A DNA stretch of 64,000 nucleotides from an uncultured Clostridia bacterium (GTDB lineage: Bacteria > Bacillota > Clostridia > TANB77 > CAG-508). The stretch covers positions 62,001 to 126,000 of the forward strand of contig CALXUS010000002.1 in assembly GCA_944391745.1 (NCBI GenBank). The letters are read 5' to 3'. Shown here one piece after another: positions 1 through 9,729 of the stretch (the first letter of the stretch is position 1; each line of letters opens with the position of its first letter). The notes beneath the pieces were generated by a model. The model did not search any database and had not been told where the DNA came from. It worked only from the letters and a program-made list of their open reading frames with translations. Both the position numbers and the translations under genes were made by a program.

Positions 1-2
1 AT

Positions 3-1634
3 ATTTACATTTTAAATCAAGATGGAACAATTAACGATGTGAGTGAAGCGGATTTGAAAAAAGTTATTGATTATGAGTATATTAATTCTAATACTCTTTA
101 TGTTGAACTTTATGATGGAACAGTTTTAATTCCAGATGAACATTTGAAAGATGATTATACACAAAGAGTATTGAATTTGAATGGAAATACAATTACAACA
201 GCAGGAATAAAGAAAAAATTTAGTGATGGATTTTTAGATAATGATGGAAAAGTGTTTTTCCTATCTGGAGAAGCAAGTCAAAAAGCTTCTTATGTTTGCA
301 TGAATGATCAAGAAGGCAGTGCATTATATAAAAAAGTTATAAAGAATATAATAGTTAATGGAACAGTTATGGCATTAGATAATGAAGGAAAAGTTTATAC
401 TTGGGGAAGTAATAAATATGGTCAAGTGGGTGATGGAACTAATACAACTAGAAACACACCAATTTGTCTAAGTGACCAAGAAAACAATTTATTAAATGGA
501 AAAGTAATTGAAAAAATTTATAATGCAAGCTATACACTAATGGCAATAGATAATAATGGTAATTTATATACTTGGGGAGATAATGGCTCAGGAGAACTTG
601 GTGATGGCTCAAAAGTAAGTAAAAATACTCCTGTTTGTATTACTACTCAAGATGGTAATGCCTTAAAAGATGTTAAAGTGACTGATGTATATTATTATGG
701 TAATACATTTTTTGCAAAAGATAATAATGGGAAAATTTATTCTTGGGGATATAATTTATATGGACAGGTAGGAGATGGAACAAGTAAAGATAGATCTTCT
801 CCAATTTGTTTATCAGATGTTGAAAGTAGTGCATTAAATAATAAAAAAATTGAAAATGTTTATTGTACTAATGATACTTCAATGGCAATAGATTCTGAAA
901 ATAATTTATACTCTTGGGGAGAAAATTATGGTTTAAATATTGAGGATACTGAACATAAAAATGTACCTATATGTTTAAACAATATTGAAAATAGTAGCTT
1001 TTATGGAAAAAAAGTTTCTGAATTATATATTAGTCATGGAAATGTTGTGGTAATAGGCACAGACGAAAATTTATATATTTGGGGAAAAAATAGTAGAGGA
1101 CAACTTGGAAATGGAACAAGTGATTATTCAACTGAGTCCATAGTTTGCTTAACTACTCAACAAGGAAATGCTTTATTTGGCAAAAAAATAAAGCAGGTAG
1201 AATCATTAGATGAGACGATGATAGTAATCGATGAAGAAAATAAAGTATATACATGGGGAAATAATTTTAAGGGAGAAGTTGCTGATGGAACAAAAACTAA
1301 TAGGAATACACCTGTTTGTTTAACTGATGTGCAAGGAAGTCCTTTATATAATAAAAAAATAGAAACAGGAAATGTTTCATCATATACCTCATTTTTTATA
1401 GATTCAGATAGAAAGGTTTATACAGCAGGTGAGGATGCATCTGGTCAGGCTGGAAGACAAATTTCACTATCAGAGCAACCTATTTGCATAAGTGATATAG
1501 AAGAAACTCCATTATATGGGAAAAGAGTTGTTGATGTAAGGAGAGAATTTACAGATACACCTTATAAAATAATTATAATATACTTAACAGAAGACGGTGA
1601 ACTCATTTATAAAGGGTGGCCAACAGTAGGTTAG
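3..1634 (+). CDS. RCC1-repeat (beta-propeller) protein, 5' partial
   Basis: The reading frame is open from the first bases of the window, so the gene begins upstream; the GTG at 39 is only an internal codon. About 543 residues are visible. They consist of RCC1-type repeats of roughly 50-55 residues, each built around a YTWG or YSWG motif followed by a Gly-rich GDGT segment (for example VYTWGSNKYGQVGDGT). RCC1 repeats fold as a seven-bladed beta-propeller; in bacteria such proteins are usually secreted or surface-exposed and of unknown ligand. A repeated phrase of the type 'PICLSD...' closes each blade. The C-terminus lacks any LPxTG or SLH anchor, so an anchor, if present, is in the unseen N-terminal part. 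Repeat identity is certain; function is not known. Confidence 0.85.
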   Translation: MYILNQDGTINDVSEADLKKVIDYEYINSNTLYVELYDGTVLIPDEHLKDDYTQRVLNLNGNTITTAGIKKKFSDGFLDNDGKVFFLSGEASQKASYVCMNDQEGSALYKKVIKNIIVNGTVMALDNEGKVYTWGSNKYGQVGDGTNTTRNTPICLSDQENNLLNGKVIEKIYNASYTLMAIDNNGNLYTWGDNGSGELGDGSKVSKNTPVCITTQDGNALKDVKVTDVYYYGNTFFAKDNNGKIYSWGYNLYGQVGDGTSKDRSSPICLSDVESSALNNKKIENVYCTNDTSMAIDSENNLYSWGENYGLNIEDTEHKNVPICLNNIENSSFYGKKVSELYISHGNVVVIGTDENLYIWGKNSRGQLGNGTSDYSTESIVCLTTQQGNALFGKKIKQVESLDETMIVIDEENKVYTWGNNFKGEVADGTKTNRNTPVCLTDVQGSPLYNKKIETGNVSSYTSFFIDSDRKVYTAGEDASGQAGRQISLSEQPICISDIEETPLYGKRVVDVRREFTDTPYKIIIIYLTEDGELIYKGWPTVG

Positions 1635-1716
1635 TTTATTAATTAGATGTAAAATAAAGAGAAATATATTGACTATATAAAATAAATTGTTTAATAAAGT
1701 TAATATTTAAAAACTA

Positions 1717-1745
1717 TTGAATTTTAATAAATAATATGCTAAAAT
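1717..1745 (+). promoter_or_regulatory. Sigma-A-type promoter for the T-box/pheST unit
   Basis: TTGAAT at 1717-1722 and TAAAAT at 1740-1745 are separated by 17 bases. The -10 is preceded by TGC, giving an extended -10. It lies about 60 bases before the structured leader. Confidence 0.6.
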
Positions 1746-1751
1746 AAATAT

Positions 1752-2001
1752 AGTTTTTGATAATAAATAAAATCTAAGAAAAAGCAAAGTAAGTAAATAA
1801 CACTCATATTACAGAGAGGCGGAGAGCTGAGAAACGCTATATGATATTTACCGAAATTTCACTTTTGAGATTCTTTTCTGAAATAGCAGTAGGAAAAGCG
1901 GTTGCACCGTTAAAACTATAGAGGTTAGTTTATTATATAATATAAATTAATAAAATTAGGTGGTACAACGAACTATTCGTCCTATGGATGGATAGTTTTT
2001 T
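1752..2001 (+). promoter_or_regulatory. T-box leader (tRNA-Phe sensing) upstream of pheST
   Basis: The leader carries hallmarks of T-box riboswitches: an AGAGAGGCGG/GAGCTGAGAA start of stem I (about 1814-1833), an AGTAGG segment followed by a small CGG/CCG hairpin ending in GTTA (1888-1912), and the conserved T-box core AGGTGGTACAACG at 1958-1970. This is followed by the terminator stem. A TTC triplet at 1871-1873 on the 3' side of stem I is the likely Phe specifier codon, in agreement with the downstream pheS and pheT. Uncharged tRNA-Phe would favour the antiterminator and allow expression. Confidence 0.9.
1971..2001 (+). terminator. Regulated intrinsic terminator of the T-box
   Basis: A 12-base arm at 1971-1982 pairs with 1986-1997 (two G-T wobbles) around a three-base loop and is followed by a T run. 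The 5' arm overlaps the end of the T-box core, as expected for mutually exclusive antiterminator and terminator folds. Confidence 0.85.
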
Positions 2002-2010
2002 TGTATTTTG

Positions 2011-2086
2011 AAGCTGTTTTTAGGGACACCTTCCAAAAACAGCTTCAAAAAGAAAATAGCTGTTTTTGGAAGGTGTCCCTAAAAAC
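2011..2086. repeat. REP-like inverted repeat with 29-base arms
   Basis: A 29-base arm at 2016-2044 is repeated perfectly in inverted orientation at 2058-2086 with a 13-base spacer. The core is GGGACACCTTCC. The left arm is itself flanked by an 11-base inverted repeat (2011-2021 and 2035-2045), so alternative hairpins are possible. A sister copy lies at 6991-7094. It sits in the transcribed leader between the T-box terminator and pheS. Confidence 0.85.
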
Positions 2087-2124
2087 ATCAAATGGCACTC
2101 AAAAAAGCAAGAAAGGATTGAAGA

Positions 2125-3159
2125 ATGGAAGAACAAGTAAAACAAATTGAAAAAAATGCATTGGAAGATTTAAAAAATTGTGCAGAGTTAAAAGCTCTAG
2201 AAGAAACTAGGGTAAAATACTTAGGAAAAAAAGGTGAGCTAACAGCTTTATTAAAACAGATGGGAAGTCTTTCAAAAGAGGAAAGACCTGTTATTGGAAG
2301 TTTAGTAAATAAAGTTAGAGATGAATTAGAAGAGATAATATCATCAAAAGAAGTTGAATTAAAGAAAGCTGAAATTGCTAAGAAATTGGAATCTGAAAAG
2401 ATAGATGTTACACTTCCATCAACAAAAGCAAGAAGAGGTAGTAAACATCCTTTAAACAGAGTTATTGAAGAAGTAGAAGATTTATTTGTATCAATGGGAT
2501 ATGATGTAATATCTGGTCCAGAACTTGAAACTGATGAGTATTGTTTTGAAAGATTAAATTTACCAAAGGGACATCCAGCAAGAGATATGCAAGATAGTTT
2601 CTACATAACAACAGAATACTTGTTAAGAACTCAAACATCAGCTGTTCAAGCAAGAGCAATGATGGCAAATAAAGAAAAATCTCCAATAAGAGTTATTGTA
2701 CCAGGAAAGACATATAGAAGAGAAGATGATGCAACACATTCACATCAATTCAACCAAGTAGAAGGTTTAGTTATTGATAAAGATATTACATTTGCAGATT
2801 TAAAAGGCACACTAGAAGTTTTTATGAAGAAAATGTTAGGCGAGGATACAAAATTAAGATTTAGGCCAAGTTATTTTCCATTTACAGAACCATCTTATGA
2901 GGTAGATGTAAGTTGTTTCAAATGTGGAGGAAAAGGATGCAATCTATGTAAACATACTGGTTGGATAGAGTTACTAGGCTCTGGTATGGTGCATCCAAAT
3001 GTATTAAAAATGAATGGATATGATCCAGACAAATATACAGGATTTGCATTTGGAACAGGATTAGACAGACTTGCAATGTTTAAATATGGAATAACAGATA
3101 TGAGATTATTGTATGCAAATGATGTAAGATTTTTAAGCCAATTTGATAGAAAAGATTAA
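2125..3159 (+). CDS. pheS: Phenylalanyl-tRNA synthetase alpha subunit
   Basis: PheS carries the catalytic class II core of the alpha2-beta2 enzyme that charges tRNA-Phe in the cytoplasm. Length (344 residues) is normal. An N-terminal coiled-coil arm (about 1-90) precedes the catalytic domain. Visible signatures are [11 protein letters not shown], the [10 protein letters not shown] motif 2 region, the FTEPSYEVD strand and the motif 3 [14 protein letters not shown] four-Cys insert ([12 protein letters not shown], around residue 265) is seen in many Firmicute PheS proteins. AAAGGA lies seven bases before the ATG. It is under T-box control and is followed after 87 bases by pheT. Confidence 0.98.
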   Translation: MEEQVKQIEKNALEDLKNCAELKALEETRVKYLGKKGELTALLKQMGSLSKEERPVIGSLVNKVRDELEEIISSKEVELKKAEIAKKLESEKIDVTLPSTKARRGSKHPLNRVIEEVEDLFVSMGYDVISGPELETDEYCFERLNLPKGHPARDMQDSFYITTEYLLRTQTSAVQARAMMANKEKSPIRVIVPGKTYRREDDATHSHQFNQVEGLVIDKDITFADLKGTLEVFMKKMLGEDTKLRFRPSYFPFTEPSYEVDVSCFKCGGKGCNLCKHTGWIELLGSGMVHPNVLKMNGYDPDKYTGFAFGTGLDRLAMFKYGITDMRLLYANDVRFLSQFDRKD

Positions 3160-3246
3160 TCAATATCAATAAAAATTTATTAATAACTGTTTAAACATTT
3201 TGCCTAAACGAGTTAGTATAAAGTAATAGTGAGAAAGGAATAAATT

Positions 3247-5616
3247 ATGAAATTAAGTACAAATTTTCTAAAGGACTATTTAGATATAGATATTAATTCT
3301 AAAGAAGATGTATATAAATTAGCTGAAGATATGACTAAAGTTGGAAATGAATATGATTCAGAAGGAATATTAATTGAAGCTACTAATTTAGTAATAGGAG
3401 AAGTTTTAGAATGTGAAATGCATCCCGATTCTGATCATTTACATGTATGCAAGGTAGATACAGGAAAAGAAGTTTTGCAAATAGTTTGTGGTGCTCCTAA
3501 TGTTAGAAAAGGATTAAAGGTAATTGTTGCACTTCCTGGTGCAAAACTTCCTGGCGGAGAAATTAAAAAGTCTGTAATTAGAGGTCAAGAGTCTAATGGT
3601 ATGCTTTGTTCAATAGCTGAATTAGGAATAGAAAGCAAATTTTTAAGAGAAGAAGATAAAGCCGGTATTCATAAATTAGATAAAGATGCTCCTGTTGGTG
3701 GAGATCCAATAGAATATATGAATATGAAGGATGGAGTTATAGATTTTGAATTAACTGCAAATAGAGGTGATTTACTTAGCATTTTAGGCATGGCTTATGA
3801 AGTGGGTGCTATATATGATAAAAAAGTAAAGCCAATAGATTTAACTCATAAAGATAGTGGAAAATTAGATTTCAAATTAAATATTGCAACAGATAATTGT
3901 ACTATGTTTTTAGCAAAAAAAGTTGAAAACGTAAAAATTCATGAAAGCTCTCCTGAAATGAAAGAAAAACTAATGGCATCAGGAGTTAGACCAATAAATA
4001 ATGTTGTAGATATAAGTAATTATGTAATGTTAGAAACAGGCCAACCTTTACATTTCTACGATGCAGATAAATTAAATGGTATGTTAGAAGTTAGAATGGC
4101 AAAAGAAGGAGAAAAACTAACAACCTTAGATAAGCAAGAAAGAACTTTAAGCAGCGATGATATAGTTATTTCTGATGGAAAAAGAGCAATTGGTCTAGCT
4201 GGAGTAATGGGTGGATATGATACAGAGATTACAGAGAATACAAAAAATATAATAATAGAATCTGCAATTTTTGATAGTGTAAAAATAAGAAGAACTTCAA
4301 ACAAAATTTTAAGAAGTGAAGCTAGCAATAGATTTGAAAAAGGATTAGATCCAAATAGAACTTATATGGCAATAGAAAGATCATGCAATTTGCTAGAAAA
4401 ATATGCCGATGCAAAAGTAATTGGCGGTATGGAAGTTTATGATAAAACTAATAAAGAAGATAAAAAAATTGATATTACTTTGGATAACATAAATAATTTA
4501 TTAGGATCTAATTTAACAAAGAAAGAAGTTGTAGATATATTTGAAAGGCTTGCTTTTAAAGTAGAAGATCAAGAAAATAAATTAACAGTTCATGTACCAA
4601 CTAGAAGACTAGATATTTCAATTAAAGAAGATTTAATTGAAGAAGTTGGTCGTATATATGGAGTAGATAATATTCAAGGAAGATTAAAAGAGATGCCTAT
4701 TAAACAAGGCTCTTATGATAATACAACCAGAGAAATTAGAAATAAAATGATTAACTTAGGATTGAATGAAACATTAACATATAGTTTAGTAAATGAAAAA
4801 GAAGCTAATATGTTTACCATGAAGGATAACGAAATAATAAAAATTCTTGCTCCACTAACAGAAGAAAGAAATGCTTTAAGACAAAGCTTAATAACATCTT
4901 TACTAAAAACTTATGAATATAATGTTTCAAGAGATAATAAAGATATATGTTTATTTGAAATAGCAAAAGCATTTTTTATGAATAAAGGAGAATATAAGGA
5001 GGAAAATAGGTTAGCTTGTTTAATGACCGGTGAATATTATTTAGGATTAAATACAAAACAAGTAGACTTCTATATTATAAAAGGTGTTTGTGAAGAAGTT
5101 TTAGATTATTTAGGATATGGAGGAAGATATAGTTTTATTCAAGATAAAACAAAACTTCCAGAAGAAATGCATCCAGGAAAATCAGCCGTTATTTCAGTAA
5201 ATGGAGAAGTTGTAGGATTAATAGGAAGAGTAACACCAGAGTTATGCAAAGAGGAAGTTTATGTAATGGAAATAAACTTGGATAAACTTTTAGCAAAGAA
5301 AGTTGGAAAAATGAAATATAAAGAATTTTCTAAATTCCCAGCTGTTAAAAAAGATATAGCAGTTATTGTAGATAAAAATGTTCCAGCGCAAGATTTATTA
5401 AAAACAATAAAAAACAATGGTGGTAAATTATTGCAAGACTCTAAAGTATTTGATTTATATGAAGGAAAAGGAATTCCAGAAGGAAAGAAGAGTATAGCTT
5501 TCTCTGTAACATTGGGCGCTACTGATAGAACATTGACAGATGAAGAAATTAACACAATAATGGAGAAGATTGTTCAAGGATTACAAAGTAAACATGGAGC
5601 AGAATTAAGAAAGTAA
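3247..5616 (+). CDS. pheT: Phenylalanyl-tRNA synthetase beta subunit
   Basis: The 789-residue beta subunit has the usual order of domains. The EMAP-type OB fold tRNA-binding domain is at about 40-150 (HPDSDHLHVCKVD, GAPNVRKG, GMLCS). The B3/B4 editing region includes TANRGDLLSILGMAYEV and RPINNVVDISNYVMLE, B5 is around 405-475, the catalytic-like core follows, and a C-terminal anticodon-binding FDX-ACB domain is at about 695-788 (KFPAVKKDIAVIVD). It forms the heterotetramer with PheS and edits mischarged Tyr-tRNA-Phe. AGAAAGGA precedes the ATG. It is co-transcribed with pheS and ends in a terminator. Confidence 0.98.
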   Translation: MKLSTNFLKDYLDIDINSKEDVYKLAEDMTKVGNEYDSEGILIEATNLVIGEVLECEMHPDSDHLHVCKVDTGKEVLQIVCGAPNVRKGLKVIVALPGAKLPGGEIKKSVIRGQESNGMLCSIAELGIESKFLREEDKAGIHKLDKDAPVGGDPIEYMNMKDGVIDFELTANRGDLLSILGMAYEVGAIYDKKVKPIDLTHKDSGKLDFKLNIATDNCTMFLAKKVENVKIHESSPEMKEKLMASGVRPINNVVDISNYVMLETGQPLHFYDADKLNGMLEVRMAKEGEKLTTLDKQERTLSSDDIVISDGKRAIGLAGVMGGYDTEITENTKNIIIESAIFDSVKIRRTSNKILRSEASNRFEKGLDPNRTYMAIERSCNLLEKYADAKVIGGMEVYDKTNKEDKKIDITLDNINNLLGSNLTKKEVVDIFERLAFKVEDQENKLTVHVPTRRLDISIKEDLIEEVGRIYGVDNIQGRLKEMPIKQGSYDNTTREIRNKMINLGLNETLTYSLVNEKEANMFTMKDNEIIKILAPLTEERNALRQSLITSLLKTYEYNVSRDNKDICLFEIAKAFFMNKGEYKEENRLACLMTGEYYLGLNTKQVDFYIIKGVCEEVLDYLGYGGRYSFIQDKTKLPEEMHPGKSAVISVNGEVVGLIGRVTPELCKEEVYVMEINLDKLLAKKVGKMKYKEFSKFPAVKKDIAVIVDKNVPAQDLLKTIKNNGGKLLQDSKVFDLYEGKGIPEGKKSIAFSVTLGATDRTLTDEEINTIMEKIVQGLQSKHGAELRK

Positions 5617-5631
5617 TTTTAAATTATATAT

Positions 5632-5671
5632 AAACCGTATATCTGAAGAAAAATAAGATGTACGGTTTTTT
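5632..5671 (+). terminator. Intrinsic terminator after pheT
   Basis: AAACCGTA at 5632-5639 pairs with TACGGTTT at 5661-5668 and runs into six T residues. The loop is long (21 bases), but the position just after pheT is right. Confidence 0.7.
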
Positions 5672-5723
5672 AAATCCAGTTATTAGAATAGATAAAAAGA
5701 AGTATACAAGGCTGATAAAAACC

Positions 5724-5752
5724 TTGACTTTTATCAATTACTATTATATAAC
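5724..5752 (+). promoter_or_regulatory. Promoter for the tsaB-rimI fusion gene
   Basis: TTGACT at 5724-5729 and TATAAC at 5747-5752 are 17 bases apart, about 50 bases before the gene. Confidence 0.55.
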
Positions 5753-5802
5753 TTATATGATATAAATGAATTAGTAAATACTAGAAAGGAATGAAGGCAA
5801 TA

Positions 5803-6966
5803 ATGAAAATACTTGCTATAGATACTTCATCAAGTGTATGCTCAATAGCATTATTAGAAGATAACATAATAATTAAAGAAATGCATAACTTTAGTGAGCA
5901 AGAGCATTCTGAAACCTTAATGCCAATGATTGATGAGCTGTTTAAGACTACTAATTTAAGCTTAGATAATATTAATCTTATTGCATGTTCAGTAGGACCA
6001 GGGTCTTTTACAGGAATTAGAATAGGTTTAGCTACAATAAAGGCTTTTTCAGATGCAAAAAATATACCAGTTGTTGGAGTAAATTCTTTAGAAGCTTTAG
6101 CATATTATGGAGCTATGCAAAAAGGTGATGGAGAATACATTTCAATGTTAGATGCAAAAAATGATAATGTATATTTTGCAATTTACAGAGTAAAAGATGG
6201 ACAAGTTTCAATTTATAAAAATCCAGAAGTAATGCAAATATCTGATGCGATAACTTATATAGATAACTTGAAACTTCCAATATATTTTGTTGGAGATATA
6301 GAATCATTAGATATTGCACGTTTAGAACAATTATATTTATCTAGAGTTTCTTTAGAAAAAGCTAATAGTGAAGAGATTTTTAAACATGAATATATTAAAA
6401 AAGTTGATTCACTTGCAGTAGGAGTTGCAATAGCTGGACTAAGTAGATTTAATAATGGAATATATGGAAATTCAGATTCTATTACACCATTATATTTAAG
6501 AAAGCCTCAAGCTCAAAGAATCAAGGAAGGAAAATCAGATGATATTTCAATACTTGAAATGAGCTATACAGATTTAGAAAATATAAAACTAAATTATAAT
6601 AAATTTCCTAATATTTGGGATTATGATACTTTTGCAGATGATTATAATGATTCAAGATATATTGTAATAAAACAGAATGAAGATATATATGGATTTGCTG
6701 GTTTTAGAATTGTATTTGAAGAAATGGAAATAATGAATATAGTAACAAGAGTAGATGCAAGAAATCAAGGATTTGCGTCAAATATGTTAAGTTATATTCT
6801 AAGATATGCTTATTCTAATGAAACGGAAAAAATAAATTTAGAAGTTAATGAAAACAATTCTCAAGCAATTAAATTATATAAAACTTATGGATTTCAAACA
6901 GTTGGAAAAAGGAATAAATACTATAGAGACAATGGAAATGCTATATTAATGACATATTATCTTTAG
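5803..6966 (+). CDS. tsaB: TsaB-RimI fusion (t6A biosynthesis subunit plus N-acetyltransferase)
   Basis: Residues 1 to about 220 are TsaB, the partner of TsaD in forming N6-threonylcarbamoyladenosine at position 37 of ANN-decoding tRNAs (KILAIDTSSSVCSIALL start, CSVGPGSFTGIRIGLA motif). Residues from about 245 to the end form a GNAT acetyltransferase like RimI, which acetylates the N-terminal Ala of ribosomal protein S18 (VTRVDARNQGFASNML as the acetyl-CoA loop, EVNENNSQAIKLYKTYGF). The upstream ATG at 5791 directly abuts the AGAAAGGA sequence, so the ATG at 5803, 12 bases after it and matching the family N-terminus, is preferred. The genes are usually adjacent; here they are fused. No tsaD or tsaE is in the window. 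Confidence 0.93.
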   Translation: MKILAIDTSSSVCSIALLEDNIIIKEMHNFSEQEHSETLMPMIDELFKTTNLSLDNINLIACSVGPGSFTGIRIGLATIKAFSDAKNIPVVGVNSLEALAYYGAMQKGDGEYISMLDAKNDNVYFAIYRVKDGQVSIYKNPEVMQISDAITYIDNLKLPIYFVGDIESLDIARLEQLYLSRVSLEKANSEEIFKHEYIKKVDSLAVGVAIAGLSRFNNGIYGNSDSITPLYLRKPQAQRIKEGKSDDISILEMSYTDLENIKLNYNKFPNIWDYDTFADDYNDSRYIVIKQNEDIYGFAGFRIVFEEMEIMNIVTRVDARNQGFASNMLSYILRYAYSNETEKINLEVNENNSQAIKLYKTYGFQTVGKRNKYYRDNGNAILMTYYL

Positions 6967-6990
6967 GCTGACTTGCTGTTTTTGAGGGGG

Positions 6991-7094
6991 ATGTTTTTGG
7001 GGACACCTTCCAAAAACAGCTAATGAGATATAAGTACAAGAGATAAAAAATAAATTTTAAAATAGCTGTTTTTGGAAGGTGTCCCCAAAAACAT
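6991..7094. repeat. REP-like inverted repeat with 32-base arms
   Basis: The arm at 6991-7022 is repeated perfectly in inverted orientation at 7063-7094, with a 40-base AT-rich spacer. The core is GGGGACACCTTCC, one base different from the copy at 2011-2086. It fills the gap between the tsaB fusion and the Lon-family gene. Confidence 0.9.
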
Positions 7095-7137
7095 CCCAGA
7101 AAACATCCAAAAGCAGCAAAACAGAAAAGGAGAAAAA

Positions 7138-9504
7138 ATGAGAAGTACAAATGAAATTTCATGGAAAAATTTAAAATATAAATGTAATCCAGATATATTT
7201 AATTTTGTTACTACAGAAGAATTAGAAAGAAATTATGATGGAATTGGACAAGAAAGAGGTATTTCTTCATTAAAATTTGGATTAAATGTAGATGTTAATG
7301 GATATAACCTTTATCTTGAAGGTCCATCAGGTGTTGGAAAAACTATGTACACCAAGAATTATTTGAATAAAATAAGTAAACTAAAAAAGATACCACAAGA
7401 TTGGTGTTATGTATATAATTTTGAAAATCCTAATGAGCCTGTAGCAATAAGTTTTCAAGCTGGTCAAGGGCAAGAATTTAGAGATACAATGGATAAATTT
7501 ATTAAAGATATAAGATCAGAATTAAAAACTACTTTTAATAATAAAGACTTTGAAAAAGAAAAAAATATTATAGTACAAAAATATCAGGAAAAAAGAAGTA
7601 AATTATTAGAAGATTTAAATACTCAAGCTGCTAAATATGGATTTCAAGTAAAAGCTTCAGATACTGGAATTTATATGATGCCAGTTGTAGATGGAAATGT
7701 TATAAAAGAAGAAGATTTTGATAAGCTTGATGATAAAGTAAAGCAAGAATATGAAGAAAAATCAGGTGTTGTTCAAGAACTTATAATGCAAACTATTGCT
7801 AGAATAAAAGAAATAGAGCAAGAATCAGATAAAAAAGTAAGTGAATGGCAGTCAAGTATTGCAACTCTTTCTATTGAAGGACATATATCTTTTGTTAAAT
7901 CTAAATTTAAGAGAAACAAAAAAATTACTAAATTTTTAGATGGAATTAAAAAAGATATTTTAAAAAACATTTCAAAGTTTACTACTGAAGAAAAGAAAAA
8001 TGATGAATCACCAAATATGAAAGTAATTGAAACTAATCCATGGGATAATTACAGAGTAAATCTATTTGTAGATAATAGCCATACAGAAGGTGCACCAGTT
8101 ATTATGGACAGCAATTACTCATTTAGTAATATATTTGGTAGATTAGAGTATGAGAATTACTACGGTGTACTAAAAACAGATTACACTATGATTAGACCAG
8201 GTCTTTTACATCAAGCAAATGGAGGATATATAATTTTCCAAGCAAATGATTTGCTTACTAATCCAGCAGTTTATGATAATTTGAAAAAAGTTCTTAGAAA
8301 TAAAGAATTAGGAATAGATAATTCAGTAGAGCAAAAATCTTCAATGGTTTTAGTTTCGCTTAAACCAGAGCCAATTCCTTTAGATTTAAAGGTTATAATA
8401 ATAGGAAATGAAAATGTTTATCAGACTTTACTTTCAGTAGATAATGATTTTAGAAAATTATTTAAAATCAAAGTAGAATTTGAAGATGACGCACCTTTAA
8501 ATGAAAAAAATCTTCAAGATTTAGCAAGATTTGTTCATGGATATTGTGAAGATGATGAATTACCACATTTAGACAAATTTGCGGTTGCAAGATTAGCAGA
8601 GTATTCTACAAGAGTTTCTGAAAATAGAAATAGGTTATCTACAAGATTTGGCGAATTAGCGCAGGTAATTGCAGAAGCGGCAACATGGGCTAAGTTAGAT
8701 AAAGCCAAAGTTGTAACTGCTGAGTATATTGATAAAGCTCTTGAAGAAAGAAAAAATAGACAAAAGAAATATGATGAAAAATATACAGAAATGATTCAAG
8801 AAGGAACTTTATTAATTGATACTTATGGTGAAAAAATAGGTCAAATAAATGGATTAACAGTAATGTCTATAGGTGATTATTCTTTTGGAAAGCCAGTAAG
8901 AATTACTGTAAATACTTACACCGGTAAAAAAGGTATAATTGATATTGAAAGAGAAGTTGAACTTTCAGGTTCATCACATTCAAAAGGTATACTTATATTA
9001 AATGGTTATTTAGGTGAAAAGTTTGCAAAAGATATGCCTCTTTCACTTACAGCAAGTATATGTTTTGAACAATTATATAATGGAATTGATGGTGATAGTG
9101 CTTCAAGTACAGAATTATATGCTTTACTTTCTAATTTAGCTGGAATTCCAATTAACCAAGGAATAGCAACAACTGGCTCAGTAAATCAAAAAGGCGAAAT
9201 ACAAGCTATTGGCGGAGTTAATGAAAAAATAGAAGGTTATTATGAAATATGTAAAATGCAAGGATTAACTGGAACACAAGGAGTAATAATACCAAAACAA
9301 AATATTCAAAACCTAAATCTTGATGATGAGGTTGTTAAAGCTGTAAAAAATGGTAAATTTCATATTTATGCAGTTTCAACAATTGATGAAGGTATAGAAA
9401 TATTAACAGGTGTTCCTGCTGGAAGAAAAGATATTCCAGGGACAGTAAATGCAATGGTTTATAATACGCTTCAAAAATATGCAAAAGCAAGTAGAGATGA
9501 ATAA
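7138..9504 (+). CDS. Lon-family ATP-dependent protease (LonB-like, AAA_32 type)
   Basis: A 788-residue protease with an AAA+ ATPase domain followed by a Lon-type Ser-Lys proteolytic domain. The Walker A motif GPSGVGKT is at residues 62-69. A long helical insert lies at about 110-290. The C-terminal protease domain has the catalytic Ser in GDSASST and the catalytic Lys in GGVNEKIEGYYE. The N-terminal substrate domain of classical LonA is absent, which fits the LonB-like group common in Firmicutes. The frame stays open back to 7072 within the repeat, but AAGGAG five bases before the ATG at 7138 marks the start. It probably removes damaged or regulatory cytoplasmic proteins; substrates are unknown. 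Confidence 0.92.
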   Translation: MRSTNEISWKNLKYKCNPDIFNFVTTEELERNYDGIGQERGISSLKFGLNVDVNGYNLYLEGPSGVGKTMYTKNYLNKISKLKKIPQDWCYVYNFENPNEPVAISFQAGQGQEFRDTMDKFIKDIRSELKTTFNNKDFEKEKNIIVQKYQEKRSKLLEDLNTQAAKYGFQVKASDTGIYMMPVVDGNVIKEEDFDKLDDKVKQEYEEKSGVVQELIMQTIARIKEIEQESDKKVSEWQSSIATLSIEGHISFVKSKFKRNKKITKFLDGIKKDILKNISKFTTEEKKNDESPNMKVIETNPWDNYRVNLFVDNSHTEGAPVIMDSNYSFSNIFGRLEYENYYGVLKTDYTMIRPGLLHQANGGYIIFQANDLLTNPAVYDNLKKVLRNKELGIDNSVEQKSSMVLVSLKPEPIPLDLKVIIIGNENVYQTLLSVDNDFRKLFKIKVEFEDDAPLNEKNLQDLARFVHGYCEDDELPHLDKFAVARLAEYSTRVSENRNRLSTRFGELAQVIAEAATWAKLDKAKVVTAEYIDKALEERKNRQKKYDEKYTEMIQEGTLLIDTYGEKIGQINGLTVMSIGDYSFGKPVRITVNTYTGKKGIIDIEREVELSGSSHSKGILILNGYLGEKFAKDMPLSLTASICFEQLYNGIDGDSASSTELYALLSNLAGIPINQGIATTGSVNQKGEIQAIGGVNEKIEGYYEICKMQGLTGTQGVIIPKQNIQNLNLDDEVVKAVKNGKFHIYAVSTIDEGIEILTGVPAGRKDIPGTVNAMVYNTLQKYAKASRDE

Positions 9505-9624
9505 TAAATTTTAATGGTATATTTACGAATTTTGAATTGATACTGTTATAATTAAAATGCCTATTATAATAGTATTTGAATCAAATTTGTAAGTATACTT
9601 TTTTTTTATATTATAAGAAAAATT

Positions 9625-9641
9625 TACGAATTTTGACAAAA
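9625..9641. promoter_or_regulatory. Putative regulator site upstream of polysaccharide operon 1
   Basis: TACGAATTTTGACAAAA matches 16 of 17 bases of the motif at 41375-41391 upstream of the second polymer operon. A shorter copy (TACGAATTTTGA) lies at 9524-9535. It ends 27 bases before the -35. Its reverse strand reads TGTCAAA, one base off the Spo0A box TGTCGAA. Confidence 0.45.
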
Positions 9642-9668
9642 ATAAGAATATTTACTAACATTTTAGTA

Positions 9669-9697
9669 TTGATTTATTATTATAAAAAAGGTATAAT
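9669..9697 (+). promoter_or_regulatory. Promoter of polysaccharide operon 1
   Basis: TTGATT at 9669-9674 and TATAAT at 9692-9697 are exactly 17 bases apart, about 32 bases before the first gene's ATG. Confidence 0.75.
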
Positions 9698-9729
9698 TTG
9701 TAGAGACTTTTAATGTATAGGGAGAAAAT

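Noticed and set aside
39..41. GTG as start of the RCC1 protein
   Set aside because: The frame is open to the window edge with no RBS, so the gene is 5' partial.
7072..7137. Upstream start for the Lon-family protease
   Set aside because: It would begin inside the palindrome without an RBS; the ATG at 7138 has AAGGAG at good spacing.
9537..9551. TTGATA and TATAAT close together after the Lon-family gene
   Set aside because: Only three bases apart, so not a working promoter; a better one lies at 9669-9697.
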